Shown: positions 1-11,253, counted from the first letter of the stretch. The stretch is DNA of 64,000 nucleotides from Crotalaria pallida (GCA_037953625.1 CM075655.1:81619501-81683500); one strand, 5' to 3'. Program-made: numbers and translations. Notes: a model not told the origin generated them from the sequence alone.

Positions 1-423
1 TTACTTGCATGCAATTCATAAATCTGTTGCAGACAGAATTAAGTTATCTAGTGGCCTCCAAGCCTTTATTTACTATTTGCTATGCCCTTTGTGAGTCTCA
101 TGGTGACTCACCCTATTATTCCATGAAATCTATTCTCATTCTAGCAAAAAAAAGCTTCTCCCTTACCTCAAGGTTATGTTTGATGAAGATCAATATTGAA
201 ACTTGAAGAAAATCCACAAATTCCCCAAAATTCCTATGTTCTGCTTTCAGCCACAATTTCCATCAACATGGTTTCAAGACCAGCAGATTTGACATAGCAA
301 TAGGCCAAAGAAATTGGGGAAAACTATCAGAATTCAGACTAGGTAATATGCACTAGCTCTAGAAACAAATTTGAGGCTTAAAGAGTGCATGTACTTACCA
401 AGATCATGCCTTAAAGAGAGCCT
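1..423 (-). repeat. Truncated second LTR copy of element L
   Basis: Bases 1-423 match 5989-6410 inside the 5' LTR with only a few differences (one extra A in an A-run, and about three substitutions, for example near 190 and 245). The match stops abruptly after GAGAGCCT at 423. The part of the LTR equivalent to 6411-7068 is not found to the right of it, so the start of this LTR copy has been lost by deletion or rearrangement. The low divergence suggests a fairly recent element. Confidence 0.8.
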
Positions 424-1587
424 TTCTCGATACGAAGAATACGGTTCACATCACTTTTCCCTGGTGAAACCTTTCTCGATTAGCTTTCCCAGAGAAATTG
501 ATTGCGCACATAGGTTTCTCAAGCATAAATGAGAAGATATCTGTATGACTCCGTTACTTGATAATTTGAAATATCGGGGTGATCAGTCCCAACATTCAGA
601 CCATTAGTAACGAATCATACTTACTAGATATAATCGTTCATGAGAAAGGTTATACGACATGCCTTTAAGTTAGATGAACCTAAAGATGGGTTATCGATCA
701 CTATCAGTCTTTAGGTGGATAGTCAATTTCTAGAGACATTTCCGTTGGGGAGACAAAATTTGTCCTAACCCGGTGGTTGTTAATCTCTCTAGCCTTAACT
801 AATCCTCCTATGGCTGAAGTGTTCGCAGATATTTATCACATCCAACTGTGATAAAGGTTTGGATTACAAAAATTAGTAACGGACTCTCTACAGAGTCTTG
901 ATATTTAAAAGGTTAAATTAACTTCATTCGGAAGCATTTGGCTATCTTAATTCGGATCAAAAGACTAGATGACTAAGGTGATCTAGTTTAAAATCTATTT
1001 CATAATCTTTCGTAACATATTAGCTTCTCTTGCCTATTTCACCGGCCATCGATTCCTTTCTTTCTTCTACCTTTCGACCAATCCGATTATTATTAACTTC
1101 TTGCATCAGAAGTTCAATTGTCCCTCTTAATCGCTCAGAGTTGCATCAAGTGAGACACTCTACTGAATCCTTTAAACATTTATCTCATTCCTTTGGAAAG
1201 AATATCAAGGGATTTAAATATACAATTGAGGGATTTCATACTTGGCAAGGAGCTTCCATCATTTCACAAATTTTCAGTTATAACTGGTTCAAGTTACAGT
1301 ATGTAACCGGTTACACGATAAATCTAACCGGTTACGAATACTGTGTCATACCAGTTACAGCAGTTTTGAAATACGATTCTCCTTATTTTCTCCCTCCTAA
1401 AATACGATTTCATCCTTTCCTCTTCCTCTCCAAGACTTAAACCTCCCAGATACTGATCCCCATCCATTCTCAATCTTCAAATCCTCACCATTTCTCATCA
1501 TCCTTTCTCACATCCCCACTCTCACCTAGGGTTCATTTACCAATTCTGTTTTTCCCATTCTTCTCAAAACCCTAACACGCAGAAATC
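424..1587. other. Gene-free stretch left of the PF20167-like ORF
   Basis: AT-rich internal sequence of L with no supported ORF; the short open frames here have no family features. From about 1030 the plus strand becomes pyrimidine-rich (runs of TTTCTTTC and CTCTTCC up to 1580), which looks like the 5' leader of the following plus-strand ORF. It contains the palindrome cluster at 1280-1359. Confidence 0.5.
1280..1359. repeat. Paired 12-bp palindromes of the ACCGGT type, upstream of the ORF
   Basis: GTAACCGGTTAC at 1303-1314 and CTAACCGGTTAC at 1324-1335 start 21 bp apart. Degenerate copies flank them at about 1280 (ATAACTGGTTCA) and about 1348 (ATACCAGTTACA), giving four copies at steps of roughly 21-24 bp. 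This is the nearest strong repeat to the ORF start, about 250 bp upstream. Confidence 0.85.
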
Positions 1588-2859
1588 ATGTCCTCTAATC
1601 CTCCTCGTCGTGCTAGAGTCAAGTCTACTGCCACCAGACCTCCTAGAAGACCAAGAATCGAGTACTACAGTGACGACAAGTGTGCGGAGAGGTTCGAGAG
1701 TTTTTGTGACAAGGGTTTTGGGATCAAGAGATGGATGAACTTCAGGTGGTGTGCTAATAACAATTTCCAATTTCAGAGATTGTATGAGTATCAAGGTCTG
1801 GTAACTTTTCTGGAGTTGAAGGGTTCCATCTTCCCAAGGTTGATTAGGGAGTTCTATGCCAATTTCAGGGAGTATGAATCCAAGGTGAATGGGGTGATTT
1901 TTGACATTACCCCAACTGATTTTCTGATTGTGGGTGGGCTCCAATCAGCGGGTACTTACCCCGGTGATCCGGAAGATAATCGGCTTAACATCTGCAATCT
2001 TGAGGATGTTTACAAGGATAGTTTACGGAGCCCGGATTTGTACTTGACCGGTCCGCGAAAATCGGTGGGAAACATGACTGTGGAGGACAGGTTGATTCTC
2101 TATGTCCTTACATACTTGCTGACCCCTAGGACCTCTTCCAATCACACACAAGCGATGGCAGCAGATCTTCGGTATATGTTTGCGATCAAGAATCAAATCC
2201 AAGTGAATTGGGTGCGAGTGATATGTGCCTACATGGCACAGGCTGCTGACTCGACAAGCGGTTGTCTTCCTTATCCGTTTTTCGTGAGCCGTCTCATTGA
2301 GTACAAAGGAATTCCTATTTCGGAGGATGAGGAGTTTGAACCGAGTGAAGGCTTAACTTGTATCAATAGTAGAGTTCTTCACTCGATGGGAATTTATCAG
2401 CATGATGCGGACGGAATTTGGAAATGGAATGCTGACATCAAAGTCTTAGATGCTGCAGCGGCTGCGGAAAAAGAGCAGCAGAGGCAAGAAGAAGAAGGGA
2501 CATGGGTTGAGCCCGAGGATGCGACTATGGGGGATGGGGCTCCAGCTGCGGGTGAGGGTGGAATTCCGAGGCACTTTACTCAGCCTTATTCTACTTTTGA
2601 TGTTGGTGGAACTTCAGGTCATGCGGGCGAGGCTAACATTTATGCTTCTATGGAAGAGAGGCTAAACGCCAGGATGGATGCTAGTTTTGCTAGGGTCGAA
2701 GGACGTATGGACAGGGTGGATGAGCAATTTGCGAATCTTAATGTTCGTCTGGATTCCCTGGGCATCAATATGGAGAATATGCATTTCCTGCTACGCACAT
2801 TTGGGCGTTTTCAGGGTCCCCCTACTCCACCTCCTGCATCTCCTCCTCATGAAGGCTAA
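1588..2859 (+). CDS. Putative plant transposon protein (PF20167-like), 423 aa
   Basis: An intact 423-residue ORF starting ATGTCCTCTAATCC after a pyrimidine-rich leader. The N-terminus is basic (RRARVKSTATRPPRRPR). The central part, roughly residues 30-215, matches the family called putative plant transposon protein in plant annotations: it has FGIKRWMNF, then PRLIREFYANF, then a V-x-G strand and a conserved LILYVLTYLLTPRTSSNHTQA helix region. Residues about 295-345 are Ala, Glu and Gly rich and low complexity. Residues about 352-405 show heptad spacing (MEERLNARMD, GRMDRVDEQF) and probably form a coiled coil, followed by a Pro-rich tail. The biochemical role of this family is unknown to me. 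The ORF is antisense to L and flanked on both sides by paired ACCGGT palindromes. A broken relative lies at 56766-57929 in element D. It is the only long ORF in the window with no visible stop or frameshift. Confidence 0.75.
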   Translation: MSSNPPRRARVKSTATRPPRRPRIEYYSDDKCAERFESFCDKGFGIKRWMNFRWCANNNFQFQRLYEYQGLVTFLELKGSIFPRLIREFYANFREYESKVNGVIFDITPTDFLIVGGLQSAGTYPGDPEDNRLNICNLEDVYKDSLRSPDLYLTGPRKSVGNMTVEDRLILYVLTYLLTPRTSSNHTQAMAADLRYMFAIKNQIQVNWVRVICAYMAQAADSTSGCLPYPFFVSRLIEYKGIPISEDEEFEPSEGLTCINSRVLHSMGIYQHDADGIWKWNADIKVLDAAAAAEKEQQRQEEEGTWVEPEDATMGDGAPAAGEGGIPRHFTQPYSTFDVGGTSGHAGEANIYASMEERLNARMDASFARVEGRMDRVDEQFANLNVRLDSLGINMENMHFLLRTFGRFQGPPTPPPASPPHEG

Positions 2860-4058
2860 TAGATTAGCATCTTAACTCTTTTTGTTTAGGGTCTTGATTA
2901 TGTAACCCTTATGTTATAGCTATGCGGTTTTTGGGAAAATTTTGGGTCTCATCATGTTCCTAGTGATATTTTCCCTTAGGTGTTTTGGATTAGTTTACTC
3001 GTCCTATGTATTTTGCGACCTATGACTCTTGCTTACTTACTTCATGTTTCGCTTGCATTTTTATGTATGAACCTTTTTATGCTTGTAATGAATTATCCTT
3101 ATCTATCACTACCATTCTCTTTATGTTGTTCCCGGTCGGATTGTGTACTTATATTTATCTCCTTGGTTCATATGGTCTGCATATCAGCTGTACTAACATT
3201 CCAGCATTGCCCTTAATCTTGTTGCTTTGTTTAGTTTGTAAAATGAACAACGGATTAAGGGTTTGATAAGAAGTCATTGCGTAACACACCTATGATGCCC
3301 TCAATACTTTTTTCAACGGTTTTGAGGGTAAGGGGTATAGCATTCTAGGTGCTAAAACCACTCAAAGCTGGTCCTGCCTTGTGGTTGTCCATTTCTGCAT
3401 ACTGTAACCGGTTACAGAATCAGCTAACCGATTAGGTTATGCAGCAGGATAATTAAATAGGGTAAGAGAAATTTCAAACAAATTGAGATTCTGTTCCTAA
3501 GGTTCTATTAGAACTCTACAAGCACTTATCAGAAGCATTGACATAATAATGAATGGGAATTTCAAATGAAAAGTGTCTGAAAGAGTGTGATGTTGACCAT
3601 TTGAATTACTACTGTTACCCCTCAGGAATGAAAGAATGAGTAGTCTTTAGAATTTATCAATCGCCATAAGATTGAATACTCACAGGGACTACGTCACACC
3701 AGGTCTAAGAATGGGTTATTCTTCACACCATAGCGAATAAGCACTTCGTCCTAGTTTACTCCCCTAGTTGCCATTCCTCAAAATTACTGCATCACTGACT
3801 CTTTTATAACCTTAATGAACCAGTGCTTGAATCTCACCATGGCAACAGGTTTGCAAAGAACACTACCTCCCATCAAAATTTCACTAAGGCCATCTTAAAA
3901 TACTTTCTAAACAATCTAAACTATTTGTCGAACACCCTCCAATAACAACTTGGACCCAGAAAGTGAGCTTGTGAGAACAGATTTCTCCAGAAAGTAGCAC
4001 AGCCATTGGAAATTTAGTGCATGGAATTATACCTCAGGAACCAAGAATCAGGATCATT
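2860..4058. other. Gene-free stretch right of the PF20167-like ORF
   Basis: Probable 3' flank of the ORF (T-rich on the plus strand, 2875-3260) followed by the leader of L on the minus strand. The small ORFs here (2980-3266) are short, hydrophobic by AT composition and not convincing. The paired palindromes at 3404-3435 are the only structure I can support. Confidence 0.5.
3404..3435. repeat. Paired 12-bp palindromes downstream of the ORF
   Basis: GTAACCGGTTAC at 3404-3415 and CTAACCGATTAG at 3424-3435, 20 bp apart. The second is a hybrid: one half-site has the ACCGGT form and the other the ATCGAT form seen elsewhere in the window. Confidence 0.85.
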
Positions 4059-4071
4059 TGCTCTGATACCA
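4059..4071 (-). other. Primer binding site of element L (tRNA-iMet type)
   Basis: The minus strand reads TGGTATCAGAGCA, the usual plant initiator-Met PBS. It lies 5 bp inside the end of the LTR at 4077. This fixes the orientation of L as minus and the LTR boundary. Confidence 0.85.
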
Positions 4072-4826
4072 TACAATGTAACGCCCTTTCATAACCTTCA
4101 TAATTGAAAATAGTTGAGTATGTTTAAAATATATTCTTATTGCAGTTTTAAAGATTTCAATGCCAAAAATTTGCTTTTTATGGAGACTTAACTCTACCGT
4201 TGAGGTTAAACAGAGTTCAAAGTAAAAATGGAGATTGGAAAAATTGTAAGGTACTTGATAAAATCAGAGTTGGTGGGAAAATATGAAAATCAGCTCTTGA
4301 CTTTATGTCTGTCGTGGAAAGATGTTGCAACCAATACTTCCATTATTATTAAAATAAGATGATAGTGTGAGAAACTGGAAAACTTCTTCTTTTGATTACT
4401 TGTCACAAAGTATAACATAGACTTTATGATTAGAAAATAACTTAGAGCTGATCCAAATTCTTGGTTTCACCAGTTATTCCATTTGATTTCCGACTGCTGT
4501 GCACGAAGATGCTAATTCCCTTTTTCCTCTGTTCTCCATCGCACTCTAAGGGTCTCCTACCCTCACTTATTTGTGAGGATATTGTAATGTTGATTGCTAA
4601 CCTACAAGGGCACGGGAATAAGCATATCTATTTGCATAGTCAAATGAGATAGACATAAGAACTAGTATTATCAATCACAATTATCCAATTAGCATACAAA
4701 ATGCAACAACATATGAGCACACCCATTTTTAATATTCCAACTCTTGTAATGCAGGTGGCATGATGCATGGTTCCATCCACAACCGAGGCCTCCAACAATG
4801 TTTGATATCTGGCAAATGATATCCTA

Positions 4827-5047
4827 GTGTTCCCAGAACACCACCAAACGTTCCCAGAACGAGTGGCAAACCGTACTTGGAAAATAAGCACAACTCCCAG
4901 AGTGTGCATCACGTTCCCAGAATGCCTACGTTCCCAGAACGCATAAAACCAGGTCCCGGACACTGGCCACATATCTATAATGTGTCATCAAGTAGGTTAC
5001 AATTTCGGTACTCCCGGAGTACCCTTCTCATATTCCCAGAATATGAG
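4827..5047 (-). repeat. Array of about eight short hairpins in LTR L
   Basis: Each unit is a short inverted repeat around a 3-base centre, CCA or CCG on this strand. Examples: GTGTTC-CCA-GAACAC (4827-4841), CGTTC-CCA-GAACG (4849-4861), ACTC-CCA-GAGT inside GCAC..GTGC (about 4889-4908), CGTTC-CCA-GAACG (about 4929-4941), GTC-CCG-GAC inside CCAG..CTGG (about 4950-4967), GGTACTC-CCG-GAGTACC (5007-5023) and CATATTC-CCA-GAATATG (5029-5045). The order matches the array in I (48750-48955) read on the other strand. Confidence 0.85.
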
Positions 5048-5313
5048 AATTATTCCTTGCCAACCTATTCTCCATATCTCTATGAATGAATGCATCACTG
5101 CAAACGTTGGTTTTTTATCTTTTATTTAGTCATTGTGATTTAGGTTCGCCTCGTACTTTCCTTGGAATGATTGGTTTGAGGTATAAACTTTGACATGATA
5201 CGATATACCCAAAATAACTTTAATCATGCCAGTTAACTTGAATTGAGTAGACTTAACCAAAGGTAATCACTCCTTCATTAAAAGACTTATCTTTCAATTT
5301 TCAATTTCAGATA

Positions 5314-5346
5314 CTAACTGGTTACAACTACAGGCTAACCAGTTAG
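5314..5346. repeat. Paired 12-bp palindromes in LTR L
   Basis: CTAACTGGTTAC at 5314 and CTAACCAGTTAG at 5335, 21 bp apart. Each has a single central change (ACTGGT and ACCAGT). They correspond to the pair at 48448-48480 in I. Confidence 0.8.
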
Positions 5347-5700
5347 AGTTACATATCTGAAACTGTTTCACCTTTTGAAATCCAAGAAATCCCTCTTCTT
5401 TGGACTTTCTACTCAATTCATAAACAGGCTTCCTCATTGCTTTATACCTCAAACATCTTGTGCCCATCATTCACAGGCCTAAATCCACACTTTGTTATCA
5501 ATGAAGCATAATTTAACCCTTAATTTATGTCAAAATCTCAAGGTATTGATTCTCTACCACAATCTATTGCAACAATGATTTATCTCCTGCTTTCAAATTG
5601 GTCCTTATTGAGATCAGAGTTTAGATTCTTGAGTAGGAATAGGAGCATATTGCCAATTTTCCAAAAAAAAAACTTATTTGTCTTTGAAATTACACAGCAT

Positions 5701-5733
5701 CTAACCGGTTACGAATGTCGTCTAACCGGTTAG
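5701..5733. repeat. Paired 12-bp palindromes in LTR L
   Basis: CTAACCGGTTAC at 5701 and CTAACCGGTTAG at 5722, 21 bp apart. They correspond to 48068-48100 in I. Confidence 0.9.
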
Positions 5734-6800
5734 ATCAGACAGTCTGTATACTGAAAAATAGAATTGGCCAACATTTCCTTTCACTACCCAGCTTCTAACT
5801 CATTTCAATAATAATGTAAAACCATATACCTTGAGTAACTTCTGTTCAACCACAGAAACACAATAAATCTTGCATACATGTGATTTAGAGCATCATATTG
5901 CACATAATCTACATTTAATCACAATTAGCATCACTTGTTATCACATAGCTCATATCAATACATGTATCTCAGATTAATGCTTCCCCTATTACTTGCATGC
6001 AATTCATAAATCTGTTGCAGACAGAATTAAGTTATCTAGTGGCCTCCAAGCCTTTATTTACTATTTGCTATGCCCTTTGTGAGTCTCATGGTGACTCACC
6101 CTATTATTCCATGAAATCTATTCTCATTCTAGCAAAAAAAGCTTCTCCCTTACCTCAAGGTTATGTTTGATGAAGATCAATACTGAAACTTGAAGAAAAT
6201 CCACAAATTCCCCAAAATTCCTATGTTCTGTTTTCATCCACAATTTCCATCAACATGGTTTCAAGACCAGCAGATTTGACATAGCAATAGGCCAAAGAAA
6301 TTGGGGAAAACTATCAGAATTCAGACTAGGTAATATGCACTAGCTCTAGAAACAAATTTGAGGCTTAAAGAGTGCATGTACTTACCAAGATCATGCCTTA
6401 AAGAGAGCCTCACGAACTGATTTCTGATTCTAGACAGGTTGGTTCCTCAACCTTCCAAGGCTAACAACCTCAACAATACTCACTCTCAATACACTCTCCA
6501 TACCTCAATACAAAGCTGGAAGACTCAACTTTAATATGGTGTATCTCTCTTGGTTTAACTCTCAAAGATTAGGGAAAATTTAGCAGAGTAATACAGAAAC
6601 CCTAATTGGGTTTTCACAGCAGCCCTTCATCAGAAAACCCTAAATTTGGCCCTTAATTCCATCATTTATAGAAGAATTTAGTGAACATGCAGCTCGACAC
6701 GTATCCCTCACTGGAAATCGAGTGGTGTTCGTGGCAAATTATGGTGAATTCAATCGATTACTCATCAAAATCGACTATCTAGGTTTCCTGAGTTCATCGT

Positions 6801-6833
6801 GTAACCGGTTACAAAGCATTTCTAACCGGTTAC
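6801..6833. repeat. Paired 12-bp palindromes in LTR L
   Basis: GTAACCGGTTAC at 6801 and CTAACCGGTTAC at 6822, 21 bp apart. They correspond to 46998-47030 in I and lie in the U3-like part, upstream of the minus-strand TATA at about 6664-6671. Confidence 0.9.
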
Positions 6834-8008
6834 ATACTGGCAAATTTTAGAAAATAATTTAATAATTCTTTTATATTACATTTAGGTCCTAGCTCAGGGA
6901 CCAAAATGAAATATCCATATTTTTGTTATTCACTTACCAAAAATTATCTTCACCAATATTCTATCTATCAATACGGAATAGTCAGAATATAAACTTGAAA
7001 GAATTTAATATCGAACCTTTATTATTAATTTTCTCATTATTCAGAAGACGAAAATTAGGGGTGTTACACATATAAAAATAAATCCTTGGGACCTATGGTC
7101 CCATTAAAATAAAATTTTCCAGAATTAATTATTTTACCGAAAAATAATTAATTTAACTCTTATTTCATGCAATTACATCAAATAAATAAAATACAATTAT
7201 CATACAACATTTAGACACTTAGAAAAATATAAAAATTTACCTAATTGCCTAATAAAATTTCGGCCTAATAAAATAAAATAAAAACAGTGGCAAATCATTT
7301 TATCACATACACATATAATTGTTATACTAATCACATATATACAATAAATCAATTACATACTTAAACATTAAACAAAAAATCTTTTTATTACTTCCTCTAT
7401 GCCTCACGGCCAAACAAGAAAAATAAAAAAAAATTAAAATAATTTCCAAATGTAATTTAGTTCATCATTCAATGATTATTATTTTAAGATTCTATACTAA
7501 TATATTAATCCTTCATCTTTCTTAATTCCAAAAACAAAGAAACATACTCATATGAGTAAAAATTAAATTTTCACTTCCTTATTTTTCAAACATCAAATTC
7601 GGCCATCACAAAAATAAAAAGGGAAACCTTTGTTTCTTTAAACCTCTTTTTGAGTCCCTTTTAATCCTTGTTCATATGACCATTATTTTATTCCTTCAAC
7701 ACTTAAAATAATTTCTCATCTTCATGTAGATTTCAAGAATTTCATGAATAGAAGAAAAATAAAAAAAAAGGTCTCTTTTTGTTCATTATAATTGAAAAGA
7801 AAAGTTTAAGAATAAAGTAGAAAATAGAATACAAGTCCATAAGGAATACCTTTTTCCTTAGCAACAAGATGAATACTGAATGAAGTGCAAACTCTTCTAC
7901 TTCTCCACCAAGCACCACGCCCCACTCTCCCTCTCTTAGGTTTCTCTATTTTATTTTTTTCTCTTAGGTTTTGATGTTGTGAAAAGAAATGCCAAGTTTA
8001 GAAGGTCT

Positions 8009-8016
8009 CTTTTTAT
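8009..8016 (-). promoter_or_regulatory. TATA-like box of LTR K
   Basis: The minus strand reads CCTATAAAAAGAG. It is followed downstream by a leader (about 7990-7860) similar to the transcribed leader of J behind 51231-51238. It is assigned by position and homology only. Confidence 0.45.
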
Positions 8017-8638
8017 AGGAAACAAAATTTGTTCTCACACCCCCTAGAAGTAGAGAGTCACACGGTTTGGATAGGCTAAGGGTTAGGTCAAATTTCTCTT
8101 CCTTTTTACTTTGCACTTAATGGTAGTCTAGAAAAATAATTTTCATTAAAGGCTTTTGCACAAAAACCATGTATCCTTTGAATTCCAAAAGTCATGCATA
8201 TATTACATTAACAAATATCTCCCACCCCCGGGCCATGTATATGAACCGTGTACACCATAGGTAGAGAGAAGAGAATTTTGCATTCATTTAAAGAGCCATT
8301 AAATGACTTAAGTTACATTTTCAAGCTTTGGAATACCAAAAATCGTATTATTATTGTAGCAGTAATAAAAATTCGAAAATGTCAGAATAAAAAATTACTT
8401 TGCATTTTCAAAATCTAAATTTCAATACGATCGTTTTGACATAAAGTTTATAATTTTTGGACTTACGGTTTAAAAGTTATGAATTTTTGAAGTTATAACA
8501 CTATAACTTTAAAAATCATTTCATATTCTAAACATTAATTAAATTGCATTTCAATATCATTTTCTAAGATAAAATAATATTCTTATAAAATATTTTTATG
8601 TCAAGAGTACATTTTTAATTTATTAAAGAAAACTTATA

Positions 8639-8665
8639 ATTATATATATATATATGCCCTATGTT

Positions 8666-8711
<46 letters not shown>
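8639..8711. repeat. (TA)n microsatellite
   Basis: Two TA runs, about 8639-8655 and 8669-8711, separated by a 13-base unique spacer, inside K. Confidence 0.95.
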
Positions 8712-8715
<4 letters not shown>

Positions 8716-8849
8716 GACTCAAAAATTATCACCTTCATACTTCGTATTAAATCAAGATATCATATAGTTATTAGATTAATCACATACAAATACAAATATA
8801 ATTAAAATAAATAGCCTAAATAAATTGGGCCTAAATTGGGGGTCTCACA

Positions 8850-9731
8850 AGATATCCCCTTGGCTAAGGTAGAGTTACTCATGTTAAAATAAAAATTTTG
8901 AGTTGTAATTAAAAGTAATCAAATGACGGAATCCTAACCAGGGTCTCAATCCCAGTAACCTAGGTACTTCACAAAATATTTAGAACCTCGCAATAGATTC
9001 CTTTGTGACTGAACCAAGACAAGCATTGGATAACAAACCCAAACCAGTAAAAAGGGACTATAAAGATATACTTTAGTAATAGGCCAAAGAGTAACCAAAA
9101 AACAATACTCGTTTCAAGAACCAACATTGGCTTAGGGGACTATTATTATAAACTGAAATAATACACTTACTATAACCGACCCACATATAAAGGGTCACCA
9201 TGTAGACGATATTGGTGGACATCAAATAAATGACCATTACAAATCGTCCATCACAAACTGGTCCACTAATAACCGACCTAAGTCACACAGTTACTGGTCC
9301 AGTTTCCACCTGTGTCGGCTAGGACATGGGCTAGTTTCCGTATGTACCCCGCTTCCAATAAGTAACCCACAAAAAAAGTATGTGGTCGTGTAATGACCGC
9401 AGGCCTTTCAACCATTACAATTTCCATTAGTTGCGGAATGTCCGATGATGGATAAAATCGTTGGCTCGGTCATAATATTAGTTGTTAAAAGATTGCAAAG
9501 GTTCATTTCCACTCTTATAAAGCGCTTGTAATAAGAACCTCAGGTATGAACATTTCATCTTTTAGACACATGCACACACCCCACCCCTTAATACATTGAC
9601 TAGGCTGACGAAGTTCTCCAATTGAGGACTTATCACAACCGTCATACATCAACAACCCGGTTTGACCAGTACATGTGTGATAACACCCCACAATACATAC
9701 TATTGATAAACATTATTAGATACCACGCACC
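8850..9731. other. Spacer left of D; no gene seen
   Basis: AT-rich sequence between K (its right TSD copy would be AGATA at 8850-8854) and D. I see no ORF of note, LTR end or RNA gene. It may be host sequence or the inside of an older, unrecognised element. The last five bases, GCACC (9727-9731), are the left target-site copy of D. Confidence 0.6.
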
Positions 9732-10044
9732 TGTAAGACCTATGGAGTTTTGCTGAAGACAAAGCTTTTGATTGAAAACATACAACTCAACAACAACCAT
9801 GTCAAAGATCAAGTAACCACACCAAATATTACTTCTATTATTATGTACCTCATATGTTGTATATATTAGTTTTATTATTTCTTATGCATATGAGAGTGGG
9901 GTGGTAGCTTAGGATTAATCTTAGTTGAGTAAATGAATTATTGAATATGGTGTTGAATGAGATTAGCTTGATATAAAAAAGCTCACAAGAAAGGTGGAAA
10001 TAAAAACACAATTGAAAAGTTGTTTTTTAGTCATCTTACAGTGA

Positions 10045-10146
10045 CTAAACGATTAGTAGCTATGGACTAATCGATTAGCACGTGTAAATCAATTCAGTAT
10101 GCTTCATGTGCAGTGGTTAATCGATTAAGGAGCCTTAATCGATTAA
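10045..10146. repeat. Palindrome cluster 1 of LTR D (ATCGAT type)
   Basis: Copies start at 10045 (CTAAACGATTAG, one mismatch), 10067 (CTAATCGATTAG), 10117 and 10135 (TTAATCGATTAA). The pair steps are 22 and 18 bp. In the 3' LTR the equivalent pairs step by 22 and 22. Confidence 0.85.
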
Positions 10147-10969
10147 TTGCTGTTAGAGCAGAAAATAAATTAGTTTAAAAGCTTTTCATTGTGATTTTTC
10201 ACTTGGTTACATATTATAACTTTTGAAATACGAAAAACACTTTCATGCTATCAATTTTCACAAAGAGCTATTGAGTTTTCTAGAATTCTATCAAGATCAA
10301 TTACTCTATCTTTCTCCAATCTCAATTCATCATTTCATATTCTTTCATTCACATATTCAATTGAGATTCATTGTGTATGCTAATATTCTTGGTTGAATAA
10401 TCATTCTACAACAAGGGTTGTAAATCAAGCATTCAACAATCAACAAAGTGAGAAATCACAAGGAAGTCTTTGAAGGTTTCAAAGCAAGAAGAAGGAATCG
10501 ATTGAAGAAGGGTCTTCAACAAGGATCGATTCAAGAAGATTGGAAAAGACAATTATGGGGTAGATTTTCTAGAGATTGGTAAACTCTTGAAGGGTTAGGA
10601 TAAGTTGAGAGAGGTGTCTCATTTATCTACGTATAATTTAACTCAATTGTTTTTCCTAGTAAGTAAATCTCCCGAATCAGAAAAGGAGGACTGGATGTAG
10701 CTCTCGGTGGTTGAGAGTGAACCAGTATAAAATCTCTTGTGTCATTCTTCTTAATTTATTTCTTTACATAATTACGTGATTTCATAAACAAGATAATCAA
10801 TTAGGTTAGAATTAGGGATTTTATATTTCTTAGTGAATCAATCATTAATTGCCAAGGTAAATCAAATTAGGACTGCTTATATTTTATTTCATTTTGATTC
10901 TTGGATCTTTGATATTTTGATTGTATTCTAAAAGTGACTAAAAGTGATTTTTCAAGTTTTGATCAGTAA

Positions 10970-11108
10970 TTAATCAATTAGCTATCAAACTAATCGATTA
11001 GCCAAAGTTGAGCAATCAACCTTTAATCAATTATCATACTTGATTAATCGATTAGCTTTATTTTGTTATCAGACATTAATCGATTAAGATATCTGATTAA
11101 TCGATTAG
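10970..11108. repeat. Palindrome cluster 2 of LTR D (ATCGAT type)
   Basis: Six copies in three pairs: 10970/10990, 11023/11044 and 11076/11097, with steps of 20, 21 and 21 bp. They lie 130-270 bp before the LTR end. The same six are present in the 3' LTR, where two left half-sites read ATCGAT instead of ATCAAT. Confidence 0.88.
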
Positions 11109-11243
11109 TTTATGCTACTTTTGCTAAAATTCACTTTTTGCTGAACTATTTTCAATTATATTTGAAAATTTGATATTAACGCTTTCATTTACTATTCACC
11201 CCCCTCTAGTAAATTGTTAAGCCGCTTGTTGGTTTCCAACAAG

Positions 11244-11253
11244 TGGTATCAGA
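11244..11253 (+). other. Primer binding site of element D
   Basis: TGGTATCAGA two bases after the LTR end, the plant tRNA-iMet type usual for copia elements; the following bases (ACTC) diverge. Confidence 0.8.

Larger units (their letters stand above)
1..7068 (-). mobile_element. Element L: long-LTR retroelement, left part cut by the window edge
   Basis: This minus-strand LTR element is truncated at the window start. It has a complete 5' LTR at 4077-7068, an iMet-type PBS beside it (4059-4071), an internal region of about 3.65 kb and part of a second LTR copy (1-423). No gag or pol reading frame is visible on the minus strand, so it looks like a large non-autonomous element (LARD-like). Its only good ORF, at 1588-2859, runs antisense. 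Bases 7069-7073 (CATAT) should be its right target-site copy; the left copy lies outside the window. The LTR is related in inverted orientation to solo LTR I (46726-56462). It appears inserted in K, whose remainder would continue beyond the left edge. Confidence 0.7.
4077..7068 (-). repeat. 5' LTR of element L (2992 bp)
   Basis: On the minus strand it runs from TGTAACACCCC (7068) to GGGCGTTACA (4077), with TG..CA ends. A TATA-like TATAAATG lies on the minus strand at about 6664-6671. It is homologous to solo LTR I: the shared parts include three palindrome pairs (5314, 5701, 6801) and the hairpin array at 4827-5047. I see no ORF of note in it. Confidence 0.85.
7069..8849 (-). mobile_element. 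Element K: 5' part of a J-family LTR, interrupted by L
   Basis: Read on the minus strand it begins TGTGAGACCCCC at 8849 and resembles the start of J (50134). Shared parts include the ACGATCGT palindrome region (8427-8434) and the leader behind a TATA box (TATAAAAA on the minus strand, about 8009-8016). It stops at 7069 where L is inserted, and the rest presumably lies left of the window. Several small AT-rich ORFs here are not convincing. Confidence 0.7.
9732..11241 (+). repeat. 5' LTR of element D (1510 bp)
   Basis: Runs from TGTAAGACCTATGGAG to GGTTTCCAACA and pairs with the 3' LTR 58295-62769, which is 1509 bp once the F insertion is removed. It holds two clusters of ATCGAT palindromes (10045-10146 and 10970-11108). 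No TATA box stands out. Confidence 0.92.

Noticed and set aside
4827..5047. TTCnnnGAA words as heat-shock or STAT-like binding sites
   Set aside because: The half-site spacing does not fit heat-shock elements, and the matched variation of the outer arms is better explained by hairpin structure. A protein-binding role is not excluded.
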